Source of the DNA: DASRDR01 sp963812945 [NCBI: uncultured Candidatus Rokubacteria bacterium]
GTDB lineage: Bacteria > Methylomirabilota > Methylomirabilia > Rokubacteriales
Direction: 5' to 3'
Length of the DNA stretch: 64,000 nt
NCBI GenBank assembly: GCA_963812945.1
Contig: CAWEXD010000012.1
Span: forward strand, 186,001 to 250,000
The first letter of the stretch is position 1. Every line of letters begins with the position of its first letter. Position numbers and translations under genes: made by a program. A model generated the notes under the pieces. It saw only the letters and a list, made by a program, of their open reading frames with translations, did not search any database and was not told where the DNA came from. This document shows, one piece after another, positions 25,251-33,249 of the stretch.

Positions 25251-26675
25251 ATGAACGCGACCGACGTAGCCTACATGCCCGCCCTCGAGCTCGGCCGGCT
25301 CTACCGCGCCAAGACACTCTCGCCCGTGGAGGTAACGGACGCGGCGCTCGCGCGGATCGAGCGCCTGAACCCGAAGCTGAATGCCTTCCTGACGGTCACG
25401 GCGAGCCACGCGCGCGAGCTGGCGCGGGCGGCCGAGGCGCGCTTCACCCGCGGCCAGTCCAAGGGGCCCCTCGACGGCGTGCCCTACTCGATCAAGGACC
25501 TCGAGCCCACGGCCGGCATCCGGACGACCTACGGCTCCAAGTTCTTCGAGCACAACGTGCCGGACGAGGACGGCGTGGTCGCCTCGCGGCTGCGCGCCTC
25601 CGGCGGCGTGCTCCTCGGCAAGACCAACACGCCCCACTTCGGCTACAAGGACATGTGCGACAACCTGATCGGCCCGCCCTGCAAGAATCCCTGGAACCTC
25701 GCCCGCACGTCGGGGGCATCCTCGGGCGGCGCGGGGGCCGCGGTGGCGGCCGGCCTCGGGCCTCTGGCCCACGGCTCCGACGGCTCCGGCTCGATCCGCA
25801 TCCCCTCGGCGCTCTGCGGCATCTTCGGCCTCAAGCCCTCGCTGGCGCGCGTCCCCTCCTGGCCCAGCGCGGACCTCTGGAACGCGCGCTCCCACAACGG
25901 GCCCATGACCCGCACGGTCCGCGACGCAGCGATCCTGCTCCAGGCCATGGCCGGCCCGGACCCCCGCGATCCCCTCTCGATCGACGCGCCGCCCGACGAC
26001 TACCTGGCGGCCTGCGAAGGAGACGTGCGCGGCTGGCGCGTGGGCTGGAGCGTCGACCTCGGATTCGCCGCCGTGGACCCGGAGGTCGCCGAGCTCACCG
26101 CGCGGGCGGCCCGGCGGTTCGAGGAGCTGGGGGCGCACGTCGAGGAGGCGAAGGTCGACTGGGGTCATCCGTACGAGTTTCACAAGATCATCTACTCGAC
26201 GAGCGTGGGGGCGCGGAACTACGACCGCGCGCGGGAGCGCCCGGACTGGATCGAGCCCACGCTCATGCGGATGATCCTCGACGCCGGGCACCTGAGCGCG
26301 ATCGACTACCTGAAGGCGCATCTCGCGCGCACGGAGTTCGCGGAGAAGGTCCGGAAGACGTTCGACCGCTACCAGCTCCTGCTGACGCCGCAGATGCCGG
26401 TCGCCGCGTGGCCGGCCGATCCGGGGCCGTTCGAGGGCCTGCCCGATCTCGGGGGCAAGCCCGCGCACTCGATCTTCGATCGGGTGCCGTTCATGTACCC
26501 CTTCAACCTCACGGGCTACCCCGCGGCGAACGTGCCGTGCGGCTTCACGCGCGAGAAGCTGCCGGTGGGGCTCCAGATCGTCGGGCGCTGGCACCGGGAG
26601 GTGGACGTGCTCCGGGCCGCGGCCTCGTTCGAGGCGCTCCAGCCGTGGGCCGCCCATCGGCCGCCCCTCGACTGA
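25251..26675 (+). CDS. Amidase-signature family hydrolase
   Basis: A 474-residue cytosolic amidase. The catalytic Ser-cisSer-Lys triad is visible: Lys in PYSIKDLEPT near 83, and the Gly/Ser-rich signature GASSGGAGAAVAAGLGPLA near 155-173 leading to GSDGSGSIRIPSALCGIFG with both serines. ATG at 25251 has AGGAGG upstream. Family members hydrolyse amides or transamidate. Without gatB/gatC neighbours this is not GatA. It lies 208 bases from the divergent Ldh-type gene, so shared regulation is possible. Confidence 0.92.
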   Translation: MNATDVAYMPALELGRLYRAKTLSPVEVTDAALARIERLNPKLNAFLTVTASHARELARAAEARFTRGQSKGPLDGVPYSIKDLEPTAGIRTTYGSKFFEHNVPDEDGVVASRLRASGGVLLGKTNTPHFGYKDMCDNLIGPPCKNPWNLARTSGASSGGAGAAVAAGLGPLAHGSDGSGSIRIPSALCGIFGLKPSLARVPSWPSADLWNARSHNGPMTRTVRDAAILLQAMAGPDPRDPLSIDAPPDDYLAACEGDVRGWRVGWSVDLGFAAVDPEVAELTARAARRFEELGAHVEEAKVDWGHPYEFHKIIYSTSVGARNYDRARERPDWIEPTLMRMILDAGHLSAIDYLKAHLARTEFAEKVRKTFDRYQLLLTPQMPVAAWPADPGPFEGLPDLGGKPAHSIFDRVPFMYPFNLTGYPAANVPCGFTREKLPVGLQIVGRWHREVDVLRAAASFEALQPWAAHRPPLD

Positions 26676-26694
26676 GGAGGCACGCGACGGCACG

Positions 26695-26724
26695 TTGACC
26701 TGCCCGACGCCGCCGGCGTAGCGT
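26695..26724 (+). promoter_or_regulatory. Predicted promoter for the repeat protein at 26800
   Basis: TTGACC (26695-26700) and TAGCGT (26719-26724) are 18 bases apart, 20 bases after the amidase stop. Confidence 0.45.
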
Positions 26725-26799
26725 CGTACCGGCCGCGTCCCGGCTGCGCGACGACCCCCGTCGCGTCCCGTCGGATCGCGCGGCCGAGGGGAGGTCGCG

Positions 26800-27624
26800 A
26801 TGTCGCCCACGATTGCGGACCCCGTCATGGCCCGTCTCGATCGGCTCGAGCGCGAGAGCAGCCGATGGCGACGCGTGGCCCTCGGCTCCTGGCTTGTGAT
26901 CACGGCGCTCCTGCTCCTCGGGCAGAGCCCGTCCCGGGCGCCTCGCCCCGCGAATCCCGCCCGCACGGTCGACGCCGAGCGCTTCATCCTCCGCGACGGG
27001 CGGGGCGGCACGGGCGCGACGCTCGGGTGGGAGGCGGACGGCACGCCGCGCCTCGTCCTCCACGACCCGGCCGGCCAGCCCCGCACGGTCTTGACGGTCG
27101 GCGCGGGCGGCGCCCCCGGACTGAGCCTCCTCGACGCCGACGGCAAGACGGTCCGCGCGGCCCTCGTCGTCGGACCGGACGGGGCGCCGGGATTCGCCCT
27201 CTTCGACTCCGCCGGAAAGCCTCGCCTCGCGGCGGCGCTGTTTCACACGAGCGGCGCCGCCGCGGCCGGGCGGGGATCCGAGCCGGCGCCGGCTCTGGTC
27301 GCCTACGACACCGCCGGGGTCGTGCGCGCGACGTTCGGGCTGCGGAGCTCCGACGTCGCGGGTCTCGAGCTCGCGGACAGCCGCGGGGCCGCGCGAGCCG
27401 TCCTGCGCGTGCAAGGGGACGGCGCCCCGGACTTCGCCCTCCGGGACGGCCAGGGGCGCGGCCGCGCGACCCTCGGCGTGCTGTCCGACGGCACGCCGGC
27501 GCTGAACCTCCACGGCGCCGACGGACGGGCGCGGGCGACCATGACGTTCGTGCAGGGCAAGGGTGCGGCCCTCGCCCTCGCGGACGGGCGGGGCACGGTG
27601 GTGTGGTCGGCGCCGCCGCCGTGA
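26800..27624 (+). CDS. Membrane-anchored tandem-repeat protein, function unknown
   Basis: A 274-residue protein with a short coiled N-terminus (MARLDRLERESSRW), one transmembrane helix at about 26-42, and about nine repeats of 20-25 residues. Each repeat has the pattern Gly-x-Pro-x-Leu-x-Leu-x-Asp-x-x-Gly-x-x-Arg-Ala-x-Leu. Examples are GTPRLVLHDPAGQPRTVL, GAPGLSLLDADGKTVRAAL and GAPDFALRDGQGRGRATL. The spacing suggests a beta-solenoid or propeller on the outer face. ATG at 26800 with GGGGAGG upstream. I do not recognise a named family. A structural or surface role is a guess. Confidence 0.8.
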   Translation: MSPTIADPVMARLDRLERESSRWRRVALGSWLVITALLLLGQSPSRAPRPANPARTVDAERFILRDGRGGTGATLGWEADGTPRLVLHDPAGQPRTVLTVGAGGAPGLSLLDADGKTVRAALVVGPDGAPGFALFDSAGKPRLAAALFHTSGAAAAGRGSEPAPALVAYDTAGVVRATFGLRSSDVAGLELADSRGAARAVLRVQGDGAPDFALRDGQGRGRATLGVLSDGTPALNLHGADGRARATMTFVQGKGAALALADGRGTVVWSAPPP

Positions 27625-27661
27625 CGCGGCCGGCTCCCGGATCGCGACGGCACGCGGCTAC

Positions 27662-28051
27662 TCAGCCTTTGACGTAGGAGAGCTTCTCGACGACCTTTCC
27701 GTCGTGGACTCGGAGGACGTCCACACCGCGCACGTGGCCGGCCGACCCGTCCGCGTTCCGCCATCGATAGAGCCAGCGCACGGCGCACCGGGCGCCTCCC
27801 GCGAACACCTCCTCCGTCTCGAACGCGGCGGACGGAGTCTCGCGGAAGAACCGCTCCCAGAAGCCACGCACGGCGGCCTGGCCGACGTGACGCTCCCCGT
27901 CCGGCGGCGGGTACGTGTTCTCGAAGACGCAGTCCTCGGTCATGGCGGCCATGATGCCGTCCACGTCGTGACGGCCGAAGGCGTCGAGGAAGCGCCGGAC
28001 CGCCGCCAGCGTCGCGGCGGTCTCGCGATCGGGGGTCGTGCCGTCACTCAT
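27662..28051 (-). CDS. SnoaL-like/NTF2-fold polyketide-cyclase-type protein
   Basis: A 129-residue NTF2-like cone-fold protein. VRRFLDAFGRHDVDGIMAAM near 18-37 is the typical helix pair, then VFENTYPPPDGERHVGQAAVRGFW, and the C-terminal strands RWLYRWRNADG and VRGVDVLRVHDGKVVE. Members are isomerases, cyclases or ligand-binding proteins; the reaction here cannot be told. ATG at 28051 with GGAGGC nearby. Convergent with the repeat-protein gene. Confidence 0.88.
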   Translation of the reverse strand: MSDGTTPDRETAATLAAVRRFLDAFGRHDVDGIMAAMTEDCVFENTYPPPDGERHVGQAAVRGFWERFFRETPSAAFETEEVFAGGARCAVRWLYRWRNADGSAGHVRGVDVLRVHDGKVVEKLSYVKG

Positions 28052-28110
28052 GTCCGCCTCCGGCAGCGTGCGTGCCGCCGCGCGAGACCGGCGCTCGGGG
28101 GATGGTGTGA

Positions 28111-28187
28111 TGGTGAGGCGTGGTGGATTCGAACCACCGACTCCCCGCTTAAAAGGCGGGAGCTCTGCCTGGCTGAGCTAACGCCTC
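28111..28187 (-). tRNA. tRNA-Lys (anticodon TTT)
   Basis: A 77-base cloverleaf on the minus strand with encoded CCA (28111-28113). The acceptor stem GAGGCGT pairs with ACGCCTC. The D-arm contains TTAGCTCAGCC. The anticodon stem CCCGC/GCGGG surrounds the loop CTTTTAA with anticodon TTT. The T-arm loop is GGTTCGAATCC. No second tRNA follows. Confidence 0.97.
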
Positions 28188-28264
28188 CCGTGCGTCATTC
28201 TGCACACTTGCGCCGCGACCGTCAACGCGTTGACGGCGCCCCGTCACCGGCACGCCGAGAGCCT

Positions 28265-28717
28265 CTACTGCGAGCCCCTCAATTGTGGCGCAAACTCGAA
28301 CATGTACAGCCGCACCTCGTATCGCTGCTCGCCACCCCGAGGCTTGAGTGCAATGGTGAACGACTCGAGCGCGCTGGCGGATCGCCAGGCGAACCGGATT
28401 GGTGGCGTGAAGCTGACGGTCTGGCCGGTCGCGTCGATTCCCAGGAGCTGCAGCCACACCTCCATGATGCGGGACTCCTGCTGCCGCTCGATCAGTCCGT
28501 CGGCCTGGACGCGGTTCGAATCTCCGGTCAACTGCCAGTGGATCTCGATTTGGGGCGCCACGCTGGGGACTGGGTAGGACGACGGGTATTCCGCCGGTGG
28601 CAGCGCCACGCTGTGGAACGGATAGGCCGCCGGGCCCGGCGTTGGGGCCGACGCAGCGCAGCCGTCAAGAAGGAGGATCAGAAATGCCGCCACGCCGTAA
28701 CCGCGCATGGCGATCAC
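28265..28717 (-). CDS. Small predicted lipoprotein, function unknown
   Basis: About 150 residues with a lipoprotein signal: hydrophobic AAFLILLLDGC ends at the lipobox Cys near residue 20. The mature part is Pro-rich then beta-rich (QIEIHWQLTGDSNRV, RYEVRLYMFEFAPQ). No named domain is recognised. The start is GTG at 28717, overlapping the previous gene's stop as GTGA, or ATG at 28708. Base composition is somewhat lower in GC than its neighbours. The gene pair with the small membrane protein upstream looks like one transcript. Confidence 0.7.
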   Translation of the reverse strand: MIAMRGYGVAAFLILLLDGCAASAPTPGPAAYPFHSVALPPAEYPSSYPVPSVAPQIEIHWQLTGDSNRVQADGLIERQQESRIMEVWLQLLGIDATGQTVSFTPPIRFAWRSASALESFTIALKPRGGEQRYEVRLYMFEFAPQLRGSQ

Positions 28718-28911
28718 CGTGACCCGCCCTTCCGTTGCTCACGCCAGACCATCACCCCGAGGCCGGCAACGACGATTGCGGCTAGAAGGCTCAGCCACAG
28801 GGGGACCGGGGCGCCGTTCAGCCTGACGTCCCACCCCGCGATGAACCGCAGCAATTGCAGGAGGGCGATCAGCCACAGGACGACGACCGCGATCATCGTG
28901 AAGGGCTTCAT
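28714..28911 (-). CDS. 65-residue two-helix membrane protein
   Basis: A short protein with two transmembrane helices (about 4-24 and 36-56) joined by a loop WDVRLNGAPVPLW, and a basic C-terminus WREQRKGGSR. ATG at 28911. Its stop overlaps the lipoprotein start by 4 bases, which suggests coupled translation and a shared envelope role. No family name can be given. Confidence 0.7.
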   Translation of the reverse strand: MKPFTMIAVVVLWLIALLQLLRFIAGWDVRLNGAPVPLWLSLLAAIVVAGLGVMVWREQRKGGSR

Positions 28912-28979
28912 GACGGCCAGAAGGTGGAGACCAATCGTGAAGCTGCGCGCGCGTCAAGCACGCGCGCCCTCGACCGTCA

Positions 28980-29168
28980 TCAGCGCGCCCGGCGCGCCCG
29001 GCGCGCTGACGCCTCCTGCTCTTTCCGGAGCGCCGCCAGCACGCGCGTGACGGCTCGCCGGAGGTCGCGATCCTCGCGGAGCCGGGTGTCGAGCCAGGCC
29101 ACGATCTGGTTGGTGGTCACGATCTCGGGTTCGCGTCGACGCGCCGCTCGACGGGGTGGCTTCCGCAT
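28980..29168 (-). CDS. 62-residue basic protein, function unknown
   Basis: ATG at 29168 has a GGGAG site 5-9 bases upstream. The protein is strongly basic at both ends (RKPPRRAARRREPE and RRARRAR) around an amphipathic helical centre IVAWLDTRLREDRDLRRAV. It could bind nucleic acid. I do not recognise it; the evidence is a plausible start, hydrophobic periodicity and position on the same strand as its neighbours. Confidence 0.45.
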   Translation of the reverse strand: MRKPPRRAARRREPEIVTTNQIVAWLDTRLREDRDLRRAVTRVLAALRKEQEASARRARRAR

Positions 29169-29299
29169 CCCGGTCTCCCTCAGAGAGTGTGGAGGACAGC
29201 GGCAGGACTCGTGTCCGGAGCGGCCTCGATCATACCGCACTCGAGCCCCCGCCGGCCAACGGCCCGCGGACGCTCGCCGAACGCGAACCGCCAGCCGCC

Positions 29300-30280
29300 T
29301 CAGCCCGAGCCGGCTTGGGCCGCGGCGCGGCGCGCGCGCTGGGCCCGCGCCTGGTGCTGCAGCACGTAGACCCCGCCGGCCACCGTGGCGGCCACGCCGA
29401 CGAGGGTCGAGGGCCCCGGGACGTCGCCCCAGAAGAGATAGCCCCAGAGCGCCGACCAGCCGATCATGACGTACTCGAACGGGGCGACCGTGCTCGGCGA
29501 CGCCACGCGATAGCCCTGCGTGAAGCAGTACATGCCGACTCCTGAGATGAGCCCGCAGAGGACCATGCGGCCGAAGTCGCCCCAGGAGGGTCCGGCCCAG
29601 CCCCGCACCAGGAAGGCGAGGCTCGGGTGGAGATCGGCGCCTCGGTCCCCGCCGCCGCCGGCGACGAGCCCGGACACCGCGGCCACCACCACCGCCACGA
29701 CTGTCGAGGTGAACGCGATGCTCGCCCCGGAATTCGTCCGCCCGAGCTCGCGCGTGATGGTCTGCGAGGACGCGTAGGTCAGTGCCGACAGGAGGGCGAG
29801 GAGCGCGGCCGGCTCGAAGGTCCGCGCGCCGGGCCGCAGCACCACGAGCACGCCCACGAAGCCGACCAGCACGGCGAGCCAGCTGCTCCGGTCGACCGGC
29901 TCGCCCAGGACGCGGGCCGAGAGCACGGTGACGAACAGCGGCGCCGCGAAGGCCACCGCGGTGACGGTGGCCATGGGCATGGCGGCGAGGGCCATGTAGT
30001 AGCTGGTGAACGAGACGAGGCCCAGCGCCCCTCGCGCCGCGTGGAGCCACGGGCGCTCGGGCGGGAAGGTGGCCGCATCGCGCTCCCGCCAGAGCAGCCA
30101 CGCGTAGAGGGCGAGCGCGACCAGGCTTCGCACGAAGACGATCTGGAGGGCGGGGTACCGGCCGCTCAGTCCCTTGATGATGACGTCCTGGATGGGAAAG
30201 ACGGACGCGGCCACGAGCACGAAGCCGATGCCGTGAAGGGGCCGGTCGAGCCGAGCGGCCGGCGCCAGGAGCGGCTTCAT
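29300..30280 (-). CDS. EamA/DMT-superfamily transporter
   Basis: A 326-residue drug/metabolite transporter-type protein with ten predicted helices. The first EamA repeat closes with MATVTAVAFAAPLFVTVLSARVLGEPV near 110-136 and the second with VAPFEYVMIGWSALWGYLFWGD near 270-291, in both cases followed by a charged residue as in the family (segments quoted in part: VAFAAPLFVTVLSA and YVMIGWSALWGYLF). ATG at 30280; GTG 30289 would overlap the upstream gene. The substrate is unknown. A second member of this superfamily is at 22543. Confidence 0.88.
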   Translation of the reverse strand: MKPLLAPAARLDRPLHGIGFVLVAASVFPIQDVIIKGLSGRYPALQIVFVRSLVALALYAWLLWRERDAATFPPERPWLHAARGALGLVSFTSYYMALAAMPMATVTAVAFAAPLFVTVLSARVLGEPVDRSSWLAVLVGFVGVLVVLRPGARTFEPAALLALLSALTYASSQTITRELGRTNSGASIAFTSTVVAVVVAAVSGLVAGGGGDRGADLHPSLAFLVRGWAGPSWGDFGRMVLCGLISGVGMYCFTQGYRVASPSTVAPFEYVMIGWSALWGYLFWGDVPGPSTLVGVAATVAGGVYVLQHQARAQRARRAAAQAGSG

Positions 30281-30285
30281 GCCCC

Positions 30286-30867
30286 TCACGGCCGGTCTCG
30301 GCGGGCCGGGGCTTCATGTGGCGATGGCGGCGATGGCGCGTCGGGCCCGGCGACGGGCGGCGCATGGATCGCCCGACCGTCCACGCCGGCGCGAGCGCCC
30401 CAGCGCCAGCGGGCCCGCATCTCGGCGGGGCGGATGGACGGCAGCCACCGCCGGGCGGCGGGCAGCTGGAGGAGCAGGATCCAGAGCGCCGCGAGGGCCA
30501 CGGCGTCCCACCGACGAAGGTGAACGCCTCGCAGCGCCTCGTGCGTGAAGAACACGTAGGCGGCGAACCGGGCGCGCGGGTGACGGCGCCACACGAGCCA
30601 GGCGACGTACGGCGCCGCCAGGCCGTACGCGAGGTAGTTCCAGGGCCGATCGGGGGCGAAGTTGGCCGCGCGGAAGCCGGCCAGGCTCACGGCCTGGAGG
30701 AGCGGCGCCAGCGCGAGCCACGCGCAGAGCGCCACGGCGATGCCCGGGCGCCGCGCGCCGTCCCCACCATCGGGCCGCCTCGCCGTCACCACCGGGGCGC
30801 CACGCGGGTTGCTCGGCGATTCGTCACGCGCATCGTCCGGCGAGGTCGCCCGTCCCGACCCCCGCAC
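30286..30867 (-). CDS. Membrane protein of unknown function
   Basis: Up to 193 residues, with about three hydrophobic segments (PGIAVALCAWLALAPLLQAV, YLAYGLAAPYVAWLVW and DAVALAALWILLLQL) between an Arg/Pro/Asp-rich N-terminus and a polar C-terminal tail. The first 35 residues look noncoding, so translation may begin later. It ends 5 bases before the EamA start and is probably co-transcribed with it. No family is recognised. Confidence 0.55.
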   Translation of the reverse strand: MRGSGRATSPDDARDESPSNPRGAPVVTARRPDGGDGARRPGIAVALCAWLALAPLLQAVSLAGFRAANFAPDRPWNYLAYGLAAPYVAWLVWRRHPRARFAAYVFFTHEALRGVHLRRWDAVALAALWILLLQLPAARRWLPSIRPAEMRARWRWGARAGVDGRAIHAPPVAGPDAPSPPSPHEAPARRDRP

Positions 30868-30966
30868 CTTGACCTTCCGAAGGGCCCCGCGCTAGCATCG
30901 CCGCGAATCGACTGCGGGCACCCACGCAACCCGGGCTGCCCACGATGCCAACGATGGAGGATGGTC

Positions 30967-31935
30967 ATGGCCAAGACGCTGGACGAGCTGGAGCTCCGGA
31001 CCCTCCTCGACGCCGAGTCCACCGTCCCGCGAGGCTCCTCGCCCTACGAGGCCAACGCCCGCTACCTGACGTCGCTCGACGGCTTCAACATCAAGCGCCC
31101 GCCGATCCCCGCCCACATGTTCCGCGCCGAGCGGGACCGGGCACTGGCGGGGGACGCGCCCACCGGCCTCCTGCCGCTGGACCTCTCGTCCGCGCTCGGC
31201 CTCCAGTATCCCGCGACCACTCCCCTCATCCTCTCGAGCTACGCGCGCATCCGGGCGGGTGAGACGCTGTCGACGGCCTTCCGGGCGAGCGCGGAGATCT
31301 ACCACGTCATCCGCGGGTCGGGCACGACGACAACCGATGGCGCGAACGGGCCCGGCGGCGGCGCGTCGATCGCCTGGCAGGCGCGCGACACCTTCTGTGT
31401 GCCCGGCGGGTCGACGGTGCGTCACCGCGCGGCGGCGGACACCGTGCTCTGGGTCGCGACCAACGAGCCCCAGCTCCAGTTCGAGGGCCTCCGGCCGCCG
31501 GGGCCGGGCGCGGCGCCGATCCAGCCCGCCTTCTACCCGATGTCGGAGATCCGGCGCCGGCTCCTCGAGGTGTACCTGGATCCGCGCGGGGCGACCATGC
31601 CGGGCAAGTCGGTGAACCTCGGGAACGTCGCCCTCGAGGGGAGCCGCACCACGACGCCCTCGTTCACCCTCGCCGTGAACTCGCTCCTGCCCGGCGAAGC
31701 GCAGCGCGGCCATCGCCACAACGCGGTGGCGGTGACGCTCGTGCTCGCCGGCGAGGGCTGCTACTCGCTGATCGACGGGGAGCGCGTGGACTGGGAGCCG
31801 GATACGGTCATGATCACGCCGCCCGCCGCCTTCCACTCCCACCACAACGACGGCCGCGAGCTGGCGCTGTTCCTCATCGTCCAGGACGGGGGCGTGTACT
31901 ACCACTGTCGGACGATGGGATTCAGCTTTAAGTAG
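30967..31935 (+). CDS. Bicupin protein, gentisate dioxygenase-like
   Basis: A 322-residue two-cupin protein. The C-terminal cupin has a good metal site, GHRHNAVAVTLVLAGEGCY near 243-261 and PPAAFHSHHNDG near 285, as in gentisate and 1-hydroxy-2-naphthoate dioxygenases. The N-terminal cupin (ILSSYARIRAGETL, YHVIRGSGTT) keeps the fold but has lost the His ligands. Ring-cleavage activity is plausible and unproven; some relatives are only binding proteins. ATG at 30967 is 6 bases after GGAGG; ATG 30961 is inside that spacing. It converges with purA with 3 bases between stops. Confidence 0.82.
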   Translation: MAKTLDELELRTLLDAESTVPRGSSPYEANARYLTSLDGFNIKRPPIPAHMFRAERDRALAGDAPTGLLPLDLSSALGLQYPATTPLILSSYARIRAGETLSTAFRASAEIYHVIRGSGTTTTDGANGPGGGASIAWQARDTFCVPGGSTVRHRAAADTVLWVATNEPQLQFEGLRPPGPGAAPIQPAFYPMSEIRRRLLEVYLDPRGATMPGKSVNLGNVALEGSRTTTPSFTLAVNSLLPGEAQRGHRHNAVAVTLVLAGEGCYSLIDGERVDWEPDTVMITPPAAFHSHHNDGRELALFLIVQDGGVYYHCRTMGFSFK

Positions 31936-31938
31936 CCC

Positions 31939-33249
31939 CTATCGCAGGCAGAGCTGGCGCAGGTCGGGGAACCAGCGCGTCAGGTTCGACGGCTCGACGA
32001 GGATGGTCTCGTCGCGCCCGGGGCCGGTCGACACCAGCGAGATCTCGCACTCGATCAGGTCCTCCATCCAGCGGAGGTAGTCCCGCGCGCGCGGCGGCAG
32101 GTCTTCCCACGCGCGAAGCCCCGCCGTCTCGGTGAGCCACCCGGGGCGCTCCTCGAAGACCGGCTCGAGCGCCGCGATGGTCTGCTCGTCGCCCGGCCAC
32201 TCGTCGAGCCGCGTGCCGCGGTAGCGGTACCCCACGCCCACCCGCACGACGTGGCAGGGATCCAGCACGTCGAGCTTCGTCACGGCGAGCGTGTCCAGCC
32301 CGTTCACGCGAACGGCATGGCGCAGGAGGGGCGCGTCGAACCACCCGCAGCGGCGGGGCCGCCCGGTGACGGAGCCGTACTCCTTGCCGCGCGCCCGGAT
32401 CAGCTCACCGAGGTCGCCGGTCACCTCGGTCGGAAAGGGCCCGGCACCGACCCGCGTGGCATAGGCCTTCGTCACCCCGAGCACCCCGTCGATGCGAGTG
32501 GGCGGCACGCCGGTGCCCGGAGCCGCCCCACCCGCCGTCGCGGTCGAGGCGGTGATGTAGGGGTAGGTACCGTGGTCCACGTCGAGGAGCGTGCCTTGCG
32601 CCCCCTCGAAGAGCACCGTCGCGCCGTCCCGCATCCATCGGTGGAGGAGCAGCGCCGTGTCCGCGACGTGAGGGCGGAGCCGCTCGGCAGGACCGCGAAC
32701 GGCCTTCACCACCTCGTCCACCTCGAAGGGATCCCGGCCACACGCCCGCAAGAGCTGGTTCTTCAGGGGGAGGGCCGCCTCGAGCTTCCGGCGGAGGAAC
32801 GCCTCGTCGAGGAGGTCGCCGACGCGGATGCCGAGCCGGGCGGCCTTGTCCGCGTAAGCCGGCCCCACGCCCTTCCCGGTGGTCCCGATCCGCTCCTGGT
32901 CCACGGCCTGGTCGAGCGCCCGGTGGTACGGCAGGATCACGTGGGCCGCCTGGGAGACGTAGAGCTGATCGAGGGAGACGCCGGCCGCGGCCAGGCCGTC
33001 CAGCTCCTGGACGAGCCCCACGGGGTCGACGACGGTCCCGCAGCCGATCACGCTCTTCTTGCCGGACCGGAGGACCCCCGAGGGAACGAGCTGGAGGACG
33101 AAGCGCCGATCCTCCGTCACGATCGTGTGGCCGGCGTTCGGGCCGCCCGAGTACCGGGCGACGACGTCGACGCACGGCGCGACCAGGTCGACGACCTTCC
33201 CCTTGCCCTCGTCGCCCCACTGGGTGCCGACGATCACGATGTTAGGCAA
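31939..33249 (-). CDS. purA: Adenylosuccinate synthetase
   Basis: Converts IMP and aspartate with GTP to adenylosuccinate in AMP synthesis. The 436-residue protein opens with the GTP-binding IVIVGTQWGDEGKGKVVD at residues 4-21 containing catalytic Asp13, followed by SGGPNAGHTIV near 35-45 with catalytic His42, TGKGVGPAY, EGAQGTLLDVDHGTYPYIT and the C-terminal TKLDVLD. The start is TTG at 33249, overlapping the hisZ stop by 8 bases. hisZ-purA pairing links histidine and purine synthesis, which share AICAR. Confidence 0.97.
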   Translation of the reverse strand: MPNIVIVGTQWGDEGKGKVVDLVAPCVDVVARYSGGPNAGHTIVTEDRRFVLQLVPSGVLRSGKKSVIGCGTVVDPVGLVQELDGLAAAGVSLDQLYVSQAAHVILPYHRALDQAVDQERIGTTGKGVGPAYADKAARLGIRVGDLLDEAFLRRKLEAALPLKNQLLRACGRDPFEVDEVVKAVRGPAERLRPHVADTALLLHRWMRDGATVLFEGAQGTLLDVDHGTYPYITASTATAGGAAPGTGVPPTRIDGVLGVTKAYATRVGAGPFPTEVTGDLGELIRARGKEYGSVTGRPRRCGWFDAPLLRHAVRVNGLDTLAVTKLDVLDPCHVVRVGVGYRYRGTRLDEWPGDEQTIAALEPVFEERPGWLTETAGLRAWEDLPPRARDYLRWMEDLIECEISLVSTGPGRDETILVEPSNLTRWFPDLRQLCLR

